From Planctomycetota bacterium (lineage in GTDB: Bacteria > Planctomycetota > Planctomycetia > Pirellulales > Pirellulaceae): 44,497 nt of DNA. Positions 1 to 8,698 of the stretch are shown here, piece by piece. Location of the stretch: positions 1 to 44,497 of the forward strand of contig JAPLNL010000095.1 of assembly GCA_026692905.1 (NCBI GenBank), written 5' to 3'. The position numbers and the translations under genes are program-made. The notes under the pieces are model-generated. The model had not been told where the DNA came from, searched no databases, and saw nothing but the letters and a program-made list of their open reading frames with translations. How positions within the stretch are numbered: position 1 is the first letter of the stretch; every line of letters begins with the position of its first letter.

Positions 1-57
1 GACCTGCCTTGGTTTGCACGCGCAATTATCGAAGTGATGATAGGGGAAAGCGCTTGA
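1..57 (+). CDS. possible 3' end of a CDS (5' truncated by window)
   Basis: The frame starting at base 1 is open and reads DLPWFARAIIEVMIGESA before a TGA at 55-57. The residue mix resembles an amphipathic protein C-terminus, and the inverted repeat at 85-152 lies just downstream, where planctomycete intergenic repeats often sit. Eighteen codons are too few to identify a family, so this is only a candidate; the sequence left of the window decides it. Confidence 0.25.
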   Translation, partial: DLPWFARAIIEVMIGESA

Positions 58-84
58 GAGTGTAGCAGGAAAAAGAGACCATGA

Positions 85-152
85 CTCGTAGCACGACGCG
101 CAAGCTAGTGAATCTACTATTCAATTCACTAGCTTGCGCGTCGTGCTACGAG
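85..152. repeat. perfect inverted repeat, 29-bp arms
   Basis: The left arm at 85-113 (CTCGTAGCACGACGCGCAAG and on) is exactly reverse-complementary to the right arm at 124-152, with a 10-base loop. The same arm sequence recurs at 42944-43102 near the other end of the window, so it belongs to a dispersed family. It could fold into a very stable hairpin in RNA or DNA. No transposase gene is near it. Confidence 0.85.
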
Positions 153-202
153 CCAGCAACAAAAGGCACATCAATCCTTCGAAACGGACTCCTTCCGCGG
201 GG

Positions 203-469
203 TCAAACCCCAAGGTGATTTTGAGTCGACTTCCAAAATCGTTCCTCGCGCGCGCAGAATGCCGATGGGTCTGTCTTTGGGGCAAGCATTCGGAACGAGC
301 CATCTTGGTTGACAGGCATCTGCAATGGAACAGCAGTATCAAATCCTGGATAAGCTCTTTGAATCACGTACTCGCCGGGAATGGGAGCACCATTCACATC
401 AATGACTCTCCATTCAATACAAGCCTCTGCTGGCGTTGTCTCTTGTGTTTCGAATTCGGGCGAAAACGT
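203..469 (-). pseudogene. possible remnant of a carboxypeptidase-regulatory-like domain protein
   Basis: The minus strand frame is open from 469 to the stop at 203 with no ATG start. Its middle reads IEWRVIDVNGAPIPGEYVI then QMPVNQDGSFRMLAP, which resembles the carboxypeptidase-regulatory-like beta-sandwich pattern 'V.D.nG.PvpG..V ... D.dG.F.+.. P' common in large planctomycete proteins. The reading after roughly residue 75 (PSAFCAREERFWKSTQNHL) no longer looks like that fold, as if the end were scrambled. The family match is pattern recognition only; a chance open frame is a real alternative. Confidence 0.3.
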
Positions 470-608
470 CTATACTAACGCGGATCAGAGTTGGCTGCGA
501 GAAATTAGCAATAGCTTTCGAGTGTGTTTTTAGAGCAAGGCACGAACCCTCGGTTTCGCCGCATTTCTTACGCACGCATCGGACGGCTTTTGGACTTGTT
601 GATTTAAT

Positions 609-675
609 CGTTTAACAGTCAGCCGAAGGCGTACCTAGCGGCTCTGACAGTACGCCTACGGCTGACTATTAAACG
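609..675. repeat. hairpin repeat (GTTTAACAGTCAGCC family)
   Basis: The arm at 609-634 pairs with 650-675 with two mismatches in 26. The outer sequence (GTTTAACAGTCAGC ... TTAAACGAAAT) recurs in degenerate form at 7728-7795, so this is a dispersed hairpin family. It lies about 55 bp before the start of the aldo/keto reductase gene. Confidence 0.7.
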
Positions 676-730
676 AAATGCAATTAAACTACCAGCTCTA
701 GGTCGAATTCCAACTAACCTCAGATAAGAT

Positions 731-1687
731 ATGCAAAACAAAAGACTCGGTAACTCCGACATGTTTCTCTCTCCGCTCGGCATTGGTGCTTGGGCTATCG
801 GCGGCGCTGGCTGGGCGTTTTCTTGGAGTTCGCAAGACGACCGGGATTCGGTCAAAGCCATTCATGCGGCATTGGACGCTGGGATGAATTGGATTGATAC
901 CGCCGCCGTTTATGGGCTCGGGCACTCCGAAGTCGTCGTTGCTCAAGCGTTAAAAGACTACTCGGGACGCAAGCCGTTTGTCTTTACCAAGTGCGGGCGA
1001 AACTGGACTGCCGATCGGGTCATCACGAAAGACTTGCGAGCCGCCTCGATTCGTCAAGAATGCGAAGACAGCTTAAAGCGTCTGCAAGTCGAGACGATCG
1101 ACCTCTATCAAATCCATTGGCCCGAACCGGATGAGTCGGTCGAAGAAGGCTGGAGCACATTGGCTGCTCTTCAGAAGGAAGGCAAAGTCCGTTGGATCGG
1201 CGTATCGAATTTCAACGTCCAACAATTGAAACGCGCACAAGCGATCGCGCCGGTCACATCGCTCCAACCTCCTTATTCGCTCGTTCGACCGGAAGTGGAA
1301 ACCGAGGTTCTGCCGCATGTTTTGCAAAATCAAATCGGTGTGTTGGCCTATTCGCCAATGGGATCTGGCTTGCTTACTGGCGCAATGACACATGAGAGAG
1401 TAGCCAATTTTCCGCAGGACGACTGGCGAGTTCGAAATCCTCAATTTCAAGAGCCGCTTTTGTCACGCAACTTGAAGATCGCAGATAAACTTTGTGAGAT
1501 CGGGTCCCGCCACAGTCGTACTGCGGCTGAGGTAGCGCTAGCATGGGTGCTGCATCAGCCTGCCATCACGGCAGCGATCGTTGGTATTCGAACTCCAGAG
1601 CAAGTTGCCGGGGTTCGTGGGGCATTGGAGTTTCGATTGAGCGAATCGGAGTTTGCCGAGATCGAAGGTTTTAGACACGCAGGATAA
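731..1687 (+). CDS. aldo/keto reductase
   Basis: A 318-residue cytosolic (alpha/beta)8-barrel NAD(P)H-dependent oxidoreductase of the aldo/keto reductase superfamily. The catalytic tetrad is visible: D56 and Y61 in WIDTAAVYG, K87 in VFTKCG, and H129 in YQIHWP. The nucleotide-binding end shows IGVSNF and LAYSPMGSGLLTG, typical of the YajO/IolS-like bacterial group. Length fits the family. The ATG at 731 is the only good start. The next gene begins 8 bases after the stop, so the two are probably cotranscribed. The substrate cannot be told from sequence. Confidence 0.93.
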   Translation: MQNKRLGNSDMFLSPLGIGAWAIGGAGWAFSWSSQDDRDSVKAIHAALDAGMNWIDTAAVYGLGHSEVVVAQALKDYSGRKPFVFTKCGRNWTADRVITKDLRAASIRQECEDSLKRLQVETIDLYQIHWPEPDESVEEGWSTLAALQKEGKVRWIGVSNFNVQQLKRAQAIAPVTSLQPPYSLVRPEVETEVLPHVLQNQIGVLAYSPMGSGLLTGAMTHERVANFPQDDWRVRNPQFQEPLLSRNLKIADKLCEIGSRHSRTAAEVALAWVLHQPAITAAIVGIRTPEQVAGVRGALEFRLSESEFAEIEGFRHAG

Positions 1688-1695
1688 ACCCAACC

Positions 1696-3015
1696 GTGAC
1701 CAAGAAAGACGACAAACTCGGATCGCTCAAGAAAGCCAGGGCCGCTTTGGACATTCGCCACAAACGCAACTCAACCGATAGCGCCCCTCATTACTTGACG
1801 TTTCGTCATCCTCAAAATCTGTTCGAAATCGATTATCCGGCTCATTGGAAAATCGAGCAAGAAGCAGACGGCGCGGTGGAGTTCGTTGCCTCCAACACGG
1901 ACGCTTATATCGGACTGATGTTGTTCCGCACTCCAATCTCCATCGACGCAGCGATCATCGAGCAGTCGGGGAAATGGGAGCAGATCGCGACAGCCATGTT
2001 TGCCAAAGTGGAATCAACGAATGTTCGCTCCGACCCCACGATTATCTACAGCAACTTCACCGCCGATCGACCGGAGCCCGATCAAGCGGGGCAACGGTGG
2101 TTTGTGCTTTGTTCCGATTTGATTTTGGGTATTTCGTCTACTTGTCCTGAGCAATTGAAAGAGACCTACGTCCCGTTGATAGAACGAATGCTCTCTTCGC
2201 TGCGAGTCTATCGCGATGACGAGTTGTTGGCTGCTCGGATTCTTGCCCGCGTTCAAGTCGCTTTGAAAGCTCAGATGCCGAACGGCAAAGTGGAAGTCAA
2301 AGGCTTGAACATTGTCACGGACAAGTTTGAATTGTCGATTGGCAATATCCTGTCACAGGTCAAGCGGAATCCTTCCAAGTTTGACGAAATCGTGGACCAC
2401 TTTATCCAAGGGACCATCGGGCTTTCTCAAACCGAGGAGGAGCTCGGGCAAGAGTCTTGGGAAGCGGTTCGAGGCCGCATACAGCCGCTGCTGAAGCCTG
2501 ACAAATACATCCAAGAAGTCAATCAAAAGACCAATCGCCACAAAGAAGGTTCGGCTTTTCTGATAAGCGCACCGTGGCTAGCAGACTTGCGCATCTGCTT
2601 TGCGCTCGACAACAAGGACACGTTTCGGTTCATCAATAGCCTGGACATGCAGCGTTGGAACGTTTCGCTAGAAATGCTCATGCAAGTCTCAGCAGATAAT
2701 TTGTCTGCCTATCCCGAGCCTGAGTTGCATGTGATGAAGCCCAATGAGTCCCTGCCTGGCATCGCGGCCTTGATCCCGAGTGTTGGTGCGGCGTCGAGCT
2801 ATTTGCTGCATCCAAAACTCTTTCAAATCGCGGCCCAACATTTGGGGAGAGAAATCGTAGCGGCGGTTCCATCGCGAGATGCTCTCATGCTATTCGAATA
2901 TCGCGATGAAAAAGAGACGCTTCAAAATGCAGTTGCACATGATTTCGCGACGACCAATCACCCGATTTCAGACCGGCTGTTTCGCGTGACGCCAGACGGC
3001 ATCGCGCTGCTTTGA
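1696..3015 (+). CDS. hypothetical protein with PsbP-like N-terminus and DUF1444 (YtpQ)-like C-terminus
   Basis: A 439-residue protein with no signal peptide. Residues about 33-170 begin with LTFRHPQNLFEIDYPAHW, the entry pattern of PsbP-like/PsbP-related domains. The rest, ending in HPISDRLFRVTPDGIALL, resembles DUF1444 (YtpQ, UPF0354), whose members end with a similar phrase. The start is GTG at 1696, because the first in-frame ATG is far inside the PsbP-like region. It follows the aldo/keto reductase by 8 bases and is likely in the same transcript. Both family assignments are from memory of motifs; the biochemical role is unknown. Confidence 0.8.
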   Translation: MTKKDDKLGSLKKARAALDIRHKRNSTDSAPHYLTFRHPQNLFEIDYPAHWKIEQEADGAVEFVASNTDAYIGLMLFRTPISIDAAIIEQSGKWEQIATAMFAKVESTNVRSDPTIIYSNFTADRPEPDQAGQRWFVLCSDLILGISSTCPEQLKETYVPLIERMLSSLRVYRDDELLAARILARVQVALKAQMPNGKVEVKGLNIVTDKFELSIGNILSQVKRNPSKFDEIVDHFIQGTIGLSQTEEELGQESWEAVRGRIQPLLKPDKYIQEVNQKTNRHKEGSAFLISAPWLADLRICFALDNKDTFRFINSLDMQRWNVSLEMLMQVSADNLSAYPEPELHVMKPNESLPGIAALIPSVGAASSYLLHPKLFQIAAQHLGREIVAAVPSRDALMLFEYRDEKETLQNAVAHDFATTNHPISDRLFRVTPDGIALL

Positions 3016-3599
3016 TAATGGGGATGTGTCCCCCTCGCCCATTTTTGGACAATGGACAATTTGGACAATGGACAATGCGGTGAAGCATTTCAGGACGGCT
3101 GGGGCTTGCCCCACCGTCCGCAGCTTTGGAGTTCTAGACTCACGTCGCCCGATCGCATTCCTCCGGATTGGTCGTACCGCCAAGGGCGGTGCAACCAATC
3201 AGAGGTGTCCTTTCATCAAGAGGCCCATTAGAACACCAAAGCGGTGTCCGGTCGGGACAAGCCCGAACCGGACATAAGGCGAGCGGCAGGACCAAATGTA
3301 CCACGAATCCAGCTACGGTATTTTTATTCCGCCGCTCGCCAAACGACAAAGATCAAAAGTCACTGTCGATCGGAGGGGCTATCGAGTACGAGTACTGCAC
3401 TTCAAGCGGAGTACGAGTACGAAAACCCCAAGGGAATTGTCGTGCGATGTCTGAAGATGTGGTCTAACGCGCTAAGGGCTGCGGTTTAGCCATGTGTATG
3501 CCTCCGAAAAAACGCTTCAAAGCCACAACAGAAGCGCACGTATTTGGAGTAAGATATCGTTTGAATTCTAAGGCCAAACCTTCCCTCTATCCCCCTCCA
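3016..3599. repeat. intergenic hairpin and short-repeat cluster
   Basis: No gene is convincing here. An exact 16-bp tandem repeat (TTTGGACAATGGACAA) occupies 3044-3059 and 3060-3075. Hairpins can form at 3093-3119, 3166-3200 and 3245-3273, and a longer-range pair joins 3278-3287 with 3331-3340. The 12-mer GAGTACGAGTAC occurs at 3384-3395 and again at 3409-3420. The following frame is open from ATG 3492, but translation probably starts at 3600. Confidence 0.6.
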
Positions 3600-6500
3600 A
3601 TGGAAACCATTGTGCAACCCTCCCACCGCAATTGGCTGTTCAATGCATTTTTGATTGCTAGCTGCACTTCGCTATCAACATCCAGCGCAGACGATTTCCC
3701 GACTCCACTCAATTCGGAGAAGTCGACTACGACACCGATGGTACCCGCGGACGTTGTCAATTCCGCGAAGCTTCCACCGGGTTTTGAATTGTCTGTCTTT
3801 GCGGCTGAACCGAATGTCCAAAATCCGATTGCGATGACGACGGACGAGAGAGGCCGACTTTGGGTTGCAGAAAATTACAGTTGGGCAGGTGGTGGTGCTG
3901 GCGGCTTCGACGGCAATCAACGCGATCGCATCGTCGTTTTGGAAGATACCGATGGTGATGGCAAGCACGACAAGAGAACGGTGTTTTGGGACAACGCTCG
4001 GAAGCTAACGAGCATCGAGGTTGGCAACGGTGGAGTATGGGCGATTGCATTGCCCAATGTCTTGTTCTTCCCTGACGCGAATCGCGATGATGTACCGGAT
4101 AGTCCTCCTAAAATCGTTCTTGACGGACTCGATGAAGGAGTCGTCGGACACACTCCGGCCAACGGTTTGAAATGGGGACCGGATGGTTGGCTTTATGCTC
4201 GGCACGGTATCCAGGCGACCAGCAACATCGGCAAGCCAGGGGCTGGCGACTCACAGCGAATCAAGATCAACACTGGAGTATGGCGATTTCATCCGGTCGA
4301 TGGCACGGTGGAAACGGTCATGCATGGGATGACCAATTCCTGGGGATTCGATTTCGATCAGCATGGTGAAATGTTTGTTATCAACACCGTCATTGGACAC
4401 TTATGGCATGTGGTAGCAGGAGCCCACGTCGAACGAATGTACGGTGTTGATTTGAATCCAAACACATATCAATTGATCGCGCAGACAGCGGATCACGTGC
4501 ATTGGGATAACGGCGAAAAGTGGAATACCGTGCAAAAAGGTATGTCGGACGGAACAAACACGGCTGGCGGTGGGCATGCCCACATCGGACTGATGATCTA
4601 CCAAGGAGACAATTGGCCAGCCGAATACCGCAATCGGCTCTTTACTCTCAATTTGCACGGCTCCAGAATCAACAGCAATCTTCTTGAGCGTCAAGGGGCG
4701 GGATATGTAGGCAAGCGTGCTCCGGATTTCTGTTTCATGTCCGACCCATGGTTTCGAGGCATGGACTTGATCACAGGTCCGGATGGAGGCGTCTTCATCG
4801 CGGACTGGAGCGATACCGGAGAATGCCACGATCACGATGGAGTTCACCGAACTAGTGGTCGAATCTACAAATTAACCAGCGGAAAGCCAAAACCGATCCA
4901 ATCTTTGGACCTTGCTAAACAAACGGACAGTCAACTGATCGCATCGCAATTGCATGATAACGCTTGGTGGCCGAGAACTGCCCGGCGAATCTTGGCGGAG
5001 CGATATGCAACGGGTAAATCGCCAGTTGAGATTGCCGCTTTTCGAAAAGAAATCGACAAAACGCTCACGGAGACAAAAGATGTCGCCAAGCGGTTACGAT
5101 TGATCGAAACCTGCTATTCGGTTGGAGCAGCAAACGAGACTTGGTTGATTTCGCGATTGTCCGCAACAGACGAACACGAGCGAGTTGCTGCCCTTCGTTT
5201 GCTTGCGGATCGAGTAACTCCGAACGGAACGGCCCTCTCGCAAAGCTTAAAGGATTCTCTTTTGCAACTAGCGAAGTCGGACCGTTCTGGATTGGTTGAT
5301 TTGTATTTGGCTTCTGCACTACAACGCCTGTCAAATGCGGATCGCTGGCCAATCGCGATGGAACTAGCGTCCAAGTCCGAACTGAGCAAGGACCGGATGT
5401 TTCCTTCGATGTTGTGGTACGGAATCGAGTCCGCGGTTCCACAAAGTCCAGCCCAAGCCATTGCGTTGGCGAAGGTCTCGACGATTCCCTTGTTGACCGA
5501 AAACATCTCGCGTCGCTTGACGCTTGAGATCGACTCGCGGCCAGAAATCGTATCGCAGATGTTGACAGCGGCGCAGCAGTCCAATTTCCCGATGTCAGAA
5601 CAAGTTGTCATTGGGATGGCAAAAGCGCTAAATGGCTGGCAAAAAGCGGCACCACCGTCGAACTGGACGGCGTTCGCGGTTCGCTTTGCAAACAGTGAGT
5701 CGAAAGAACTGATTGGTTACATTCAGACATTGCGTTTGGTCTTTGGAGATGGCCGAGCCGTCGAAGAAATGACCAAAATCATCGACGATGGAAACGCCGA
5801 CGCGGAAGCGCGTCGACAAGCGCTTCGGTCGCTTTTGAGTAGTCGGCCACCCGAATTTGCTCCAACCTTGTTCAAACTGATTGGGGACCGAGTCATGGTG
5901 CGAGAAGCCATCCGCGGCCTTGCACAATACGAACATCCTGATGCACCGAAGCAGATTTTGAATCGATCCAAGGGGTTTAATCCTGCGGAACGAAGCGAGA
6001 TGATCAACACTTTGGCATCGAGACCCTCGTATGCCAAGGCTCTTTTATCAGCGATTCGAGACAAAACGGTTGCAGCGAACGAAGTTACCGCCTTTCATGC
6101 TCGGCAGATCCGCTCGTTTGACGACAGTGCATTAAACCAAGAGTTGTCTGATACCTGGGGCGATGTTCGTGGAACAGCCGAGGACAAGCGAGAACTCATG
6201 GACCAGCTTCGAAGTGATCTGTCCGCTGATGTTATCGACAAGAGCGACCTGCGAGCAGGCCGAGCCTTGTTTCAGAAGACCTGCGCCAGCTGCCACGTGC
6301 TCTATGGAGCAGGGATCAAAATAGGCCCTGATCTGACGGGTTCGAACCGTAAGAATCTTGACTATCTGCTCGAGAACATCGTCGATCCAAGCGCCAGTGT
6401 CGGCGCTGACTTCCGAGCTTTAATCGTCTTGCTCAAGGACGGACGAGTGGTCACGGGAGTTACAACGGCCACGACCGATCGAACGTTGACGTTGCAAACG

Positions 6501-6662
6501 GCAACGGAGCCTGTGACGCTGGATCGAGAGGAAATCGAATCGACCAAACAGTCGAAAACATCTTTGATGCCGGATGGATTGCTTCAAAATCTGAATTCTG
6601 AGCAGATTCGAAATTTGATTGGATATTTGATGTCTACCGACCAAGTGGCTCTGCCAGAGTGA
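3600..6662 (+). CDS. PVC-type membrane-bound dehydrogenase with HEAT repeats and C-terminal cytochrome c domain
   Basis: A 1020-residue secreted protein. The N-terminal third is an NHL/glucose-dehydrogenase-like beta-propeller (LPPGFELSVFAAEPNVQNPIA, DERGRLWVAE, GPDGWLYARHG, ITGPDGGVFIADW). The middle, about residues 430-870, is helical HEAT-like repeat. The C-terminus has a heme-binding CASCH at about residue 895 followed by IGPDLTGSNR and VDPSASVGADFRALIV, the PVC-type heme-binding domain (TIGR02603-like). It is expected to work as a periplasmic quinoprotein-like or c-type dehydrogenase of unknown substrate. I chose ATG 3600 because it gives a signal peptide (NWLFNAFLIAS ... SSA); the frame also has an ATG at 3492, adding 36 charged residues. 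A terminator follows at 6758. Confidence 0.93.
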   Translation: METIVQPSHRNWLFNAFLIASCTSLSTSSADDFPTPLNSEKSTTTPMVPADVVNSAKLPPGFELSVFAAEPNVQNPIAMTTDERGRLWVAENYSWAGGGAGGFDGNQRDRIVVLEDTDGDGKHDKRTVFWDNARKLTSIEVGNGGVWAIALPNVLFFPDANRDDVPDSPPKIVLDGLDEGVVGHTPANGLKWGPDGWLYARHGIQATSNIGKPGAGDSQRIKINTGVWRFHPVDGTVETVMHGMTNSWGFDFDQHGEMFVINTVIGHLWHVVAGAHVERMYGVDLNPNTYQLIAQTADHVHWDNGEKWNTVQKGMSDGTNTAGGGHAHIGLMIYQGDNWPAEYRNRLFTLNLHGSRINSNLLERQGAGYVGKRAPDFCFMSDPWFRGMDLITGPDGGVFIADWSDTGECHDHDGVHRTSGRIYKLTSGKPKPIQSLDLAKQTDSQLIASQLHDNAWWPRTARRILAERYATGKSPVEIAAFRKEIDKTLTETKDVAKRLRLIETCYSVGAANETWLISRLSATDEHERVAALRLLADRVTPNGTALSQSLKDSLLQLAKSDRSGLVDLYLASALQRLSNADRWPIAMELASKSELSKDRMFPSMLWYGIESAVPQSPAQAIALAKVSTIPLLTENISRRLTLEIDSRPEIVSQMLTAAQQSNFPMSEQVVIGMAKALNGWQKAAPPSNWTAFAVRFANSESKELIGYIQTLRLVFGDGRAVEEMTKIIDDGNADAEARRQALRSLLSSRPPEFAPTLFKLIGDRVMVREAIRGLAQYEHPDAPKQILNRSKGFNPAERSEMINTLASRPSYAKALLSAIRDKTVAANEVTAFHARQIRSFDDSALNQELSDTWGDVRGTAEDKRELMDQLRSDLSADVIDKSDLRAGRALFQKTCASCHVLYGAGIKIGPDLTGSNRKNLDYLLENIVDPSASVGADFRALIVLLKDGRVVTGVTTATTDRTLTLQTATEPVTLDREEIESTKQSKTSLMPDGLLQNLNSEQIRNLIGYLMSTDQVALPE

Positions 6663-6757
6663 CTCACGACTTTCGAATACTGCCGCAACAAAGCCGAATC
6701 TCTTAACGAGTTTCGCTATAGACGTTTTTGCTTTCCACCGCTGAGGTGGAAAATAAG

Positions 6758-6811
6758 AAACGCCGAATTTGTGCAATGTTGGCTGCGCAAGTTCGGCGTT
6801 TCGAGTTTTTT
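6758..6811 (+). terminator. Rho-independent terminator
   Basis: AAACGCCGAATTTGTGCA (6758-6775) pairs with TGCGCAAGTTCGGCGTTT (6784-6801), leaving an 8-base loop, followed closely by six T residues at 6806-6811. It sits between the convergent dehydrogenase gene and csrA. The opposite strand also has a T-rich flank, so it may serve both. Confidence 0.75.
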
Positions 6812-6857
6812 AGCGTAGTTTAGGAGGGGACGAATCTCCTTTCCCTTGCGTTATGAA

Positions 6858-7073
6858 TTAAGCTGCGCGACGAATGGCACTTTGTTCTGGCGATATCATT
6901 GGAACTGTTGGTTCAACGACTACGTTTAACTCCAATTCAGTTCGAAGTATTTTCACATGCGGTGGAGCTTGTACTCCAATTCGCACTTTGTCACCGTTGA
7001 CGCGAACAATCGTTACCACAATGTCGTCGCCCAGGTGAATGCACTCGGATTCTTTCCTGGACAAAATCAACAT
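6858..7073 (-). CDS. csrA: carbon storage regulator CsrA
   Basis: A 71-residue RNA-binding translational regulator. The start MLILSRKESECIHLGDDI and the core VRIGVQAPPHVKILRTEL match CsrA over its whole fold, including L4 and the RNA-contacting R44. The tail after residue 50 is slightly longer than the Escherichia coli protein. CsrA dimers bind GGA-containing hairpins near ribosome binding sites. It lies 99 bases downstream of the small gene at 7173-7481 on the same strand, and convergent to the dehydrogenase. No flagellar gene is in view, although csrA in many phyla sits beside fliW. Confidence 0.95.
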   Translation of the reverse strand: MLILSRKESECIHLGDDIVVTIVRVNGDKVRIGVQAPPHVKILRTELELNVVVEPTVPMISPEQSAIRRAA

Positions 7074-7172
7074 ACAGAGATTCCGTTCCCATAGTTTGCT
7101 GTTGTTGGGTTTGAGGAGTCATCGGCCGCCACAACCCATTTGCAAGCGACAGATGCCATGACTAAAAATTGG

Positions 7173-7481
7173 CTAAGCTGCGGCGAGGACTAAGTCCTTG
7201 ACGCAACGAATGCCAGCTCTTTGGCCAGTGGAGTCATAAAACAGTACCCTTGCAGTCTCGATATCAAAGACCGCAGTCAATCGAATGCTGCGAGGGCCAT
7301 GTAGACAGTAAAAAATTCCACAGGGATTACCCTGCTTACGTAGTAGTTTTTCAGTTAGGGGAAACGCTTTCGGAAGTAGTTGGTTCTTGTTGCAAATCTC
7401 TTCCTCAACAATTTCCCGAATATTCGTAAACTTAGGCAATTCAAACCACCCATGCTGCTGGAGTATCGTTCCAAAACCCAT
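7173..7481 (-). CDS. small conserved-looking hypothetical protein
   Basis: A 102-residue soluble protein without signal peptide or membrane segment. Its C-terminal half, GIFYCLHGPRSIRLTAVFDIETARVLFYDSTGQR, has the alternating pattern of a small beta-sheet domain. I recall similar short proteins in Pirellulales, but I cannot name a family. It precedes csrA on the same strand with a 99-base gap. Reading-frame composition favours this strand over the overlapping plus-strand frames. Function is unknown; a regulatory link with csrA is only a suggestion from position. Confidence 0.7.
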   Translation of the reverse strand: MGFGTILQQHGWFELPKFTNIREIVEEEICNKNQLLPKAFPLTEKLLRKQGNPCGIFYCLHGPRSIRLTAVFDIETARVLFYDSTGQRAGIRCVKDLVLAAA

Positions 7482-7815
7482 GTGCGTTACAGAACACGAA
7501 CCACTTTCCGCTCACGTTGCCGCGCCGCTTCCAAGCGAGTTCGAGTTAGGTAAGGTGTTCTATCGGACAGCTTGGTCGCAGACTAAATAACCGACTGAAC
7601 GACATGGCGGACAATTCCAATTGAAGGGTATCCAAGAAGGAACCATCGGGCGAAACCACCTTTCAGGAACCGTCAACGCGTCGACTTGAGAAAACCGAGA
7701 CTTCGAGCGTTTTGACTCATGTTCAAGTTTAACAGTCAGCTGGACCTACACGTAGAATCACGAAAGCGGACGTCAGGGCCTAACTGTTAAATGAAATCGA
7801 CTGATAGTGCGGAGT
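7482..7815. repeat. intergenic stretch with degenerate hairpin repeat
   Basis: No gene seen in these 334 bases. At 7728-7736 and 7783-7791 TTTAACAGT and ACTGTTAAA form the ends of a weak hairpin whose flanks (GTTTAACAGTCAGC, TTAAATGAAAT) match the element at 609-675. It lies between the ends of the small hypothetical gene's upstream region and the 3' end of the glycosyltransferase gene. Confidence 0.5.
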
Positions 7816-8676
7816 CTACCGTTGGAACCGATAACGCACGATGCAGTAAAGAGTGCTGATGAGATCCTTGATTCCGATTTTCTTGCCTTCTTGCCAGGAC
7901 CGACTCCTGTATGAAATGGGCACTTCACGGATCACTATTTGCTTCTTCGCCAATTTTGCGGTAATTTCAGGCTCGAACCCAAATCTTCGCTGCTCAATTC
8001 GAATACCCTGAATCAAATCCCGCCGAAACGCTTTGTAGCATGTCTCCATGTCGGTCAAACGTTGGTTTGTCATCCAATTGCTAAACCCAGTCAAGCAGGC
8101 GTTGCCGAAACGATGCAAGGCCGATTGGTCTTGATGCGAATTGGCTAAATACCGTGAACCGTAAACGACATCGGATTCGCCATCCAAAATCGGCTTAATG
8201 ACCTTTAGGATATCTTTAGGGTCATATTCCAAGTCGGCGTCTTGAACAATGAGGATGTCGCCTATCGCAAGCCGAATCCCCGACTGAATGGCAGCGCCTT
8301 TGCCGTGGTTTTTTTCATGAAGAACGACCGTAATTCCGTCGTGCCCTCGCAAGGCTTCGATTGCTTCTCTGGTACCGTCGGAGCTGCCATCATCCACGAT
8401 GATCAACTGCTTTTGAATGTCCAAAGCCAGGACAGATTCAATGACTTGATGGAGCGTCTTGGCTTCGTTGTATGCTGGAATGATTACGCTAAGTAGTGGC
8501 GCGCTGCCCCGTGGCGATTGCACGTCCATAAGCCACTGCGAAGCGGAATCCAAGGCTTGCAACGCCGAGTCCTTGGGCTGTGGCCCTGCACTCGGCTGTT
8601 GCCCTGCACTCGGCAAAACGATCGGGCGGAAAGGAACCGAATGCGGTTTGGATGGCGTAGCGTTAAGATTGTACAT
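7816..8676 (-). CDS. family 2 glycosyltransferase, DPM1-like
   Basis: A 286-residue GT-A fold enzyme. SVIIPAYNEAKTL starts the catalytic domain at about residue 62. It is followed by IIVDDGSSDGT, the DxD-type VQDADLEYDPKD, VVYGSRY, and a C-terminal RFGFEPEITAKLAKK with VPISYRSRSWQEGKKI. These are hallmarks of dolichyl/polyprenyl-phosphate mannosyltransferase-like enzymes. There is no C-terminal membrane anchor, so it probably acts at the cytoplasmic face on polyprenyl phosphate; the sugar is unknown. About 60 residues precede the domain and include a PSAGQQPSAGPQP repeat, encoded by a short tandem repeat near 8583-8618. A hairpin covers the Shine-Dalgarno site. Confidence 0.92.
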   Translation of the reverse strand: MYNLNATPSKPHSVPFRPIVLPSAGQQPSAGPQPKDSALQALDSASQWLMDVQSPRGSAPLLSVIIPAYNEAKTLHQVIESVLALDIQKQLIIVDDGSSDGTREAIEALRGHDGITVVLHEKNHGKGAAIQSGIRLAIGDILIVQDADLEYDPKDILKVIKPILDGESDVVYGSRYLANSHQDQSALHRFGNACLTGFSNWMTNQRLTDMETCYKAFRRDLIQGIRIEQRRFGFEPEITAKLAKKQIVIREVPISYRSRSWQEGKKIGIKDLISTLYCIVRYRFQR

Positions 8677-8682
8677 GGATTT

Positions 8683-8698
8683 CTCCCATTGATGGGAG
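8683..8698 (-). promoter_or_regulatory. palindrome sequestering the glycosyltransferase Shine-Dalgarno
   Basis: The 16-base palindrome CTCCCATCAATGGGAG (minus strand) ends 6 bases before the ATG at 8676. Its 3' arm contains GGGAG, the only good ribosome binding site for this start. In RNA it can form a 6-bp stem with a four-base loop that hides the site. This could allow translational control; that is inference. Confidence 0.5.

Larger units (their letters stand above)
153..730. other. mostly non-coding stretch before the aldo/keto reductase
   Basis: I see no intact gene here. The minus strand holds a likely gene remnant at 203-469 and there is a hairpin repeat at 609-675. No convincing sigma-70 promoter for the downstream reductase could be picked out by eye. 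Confidence 0.5.
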
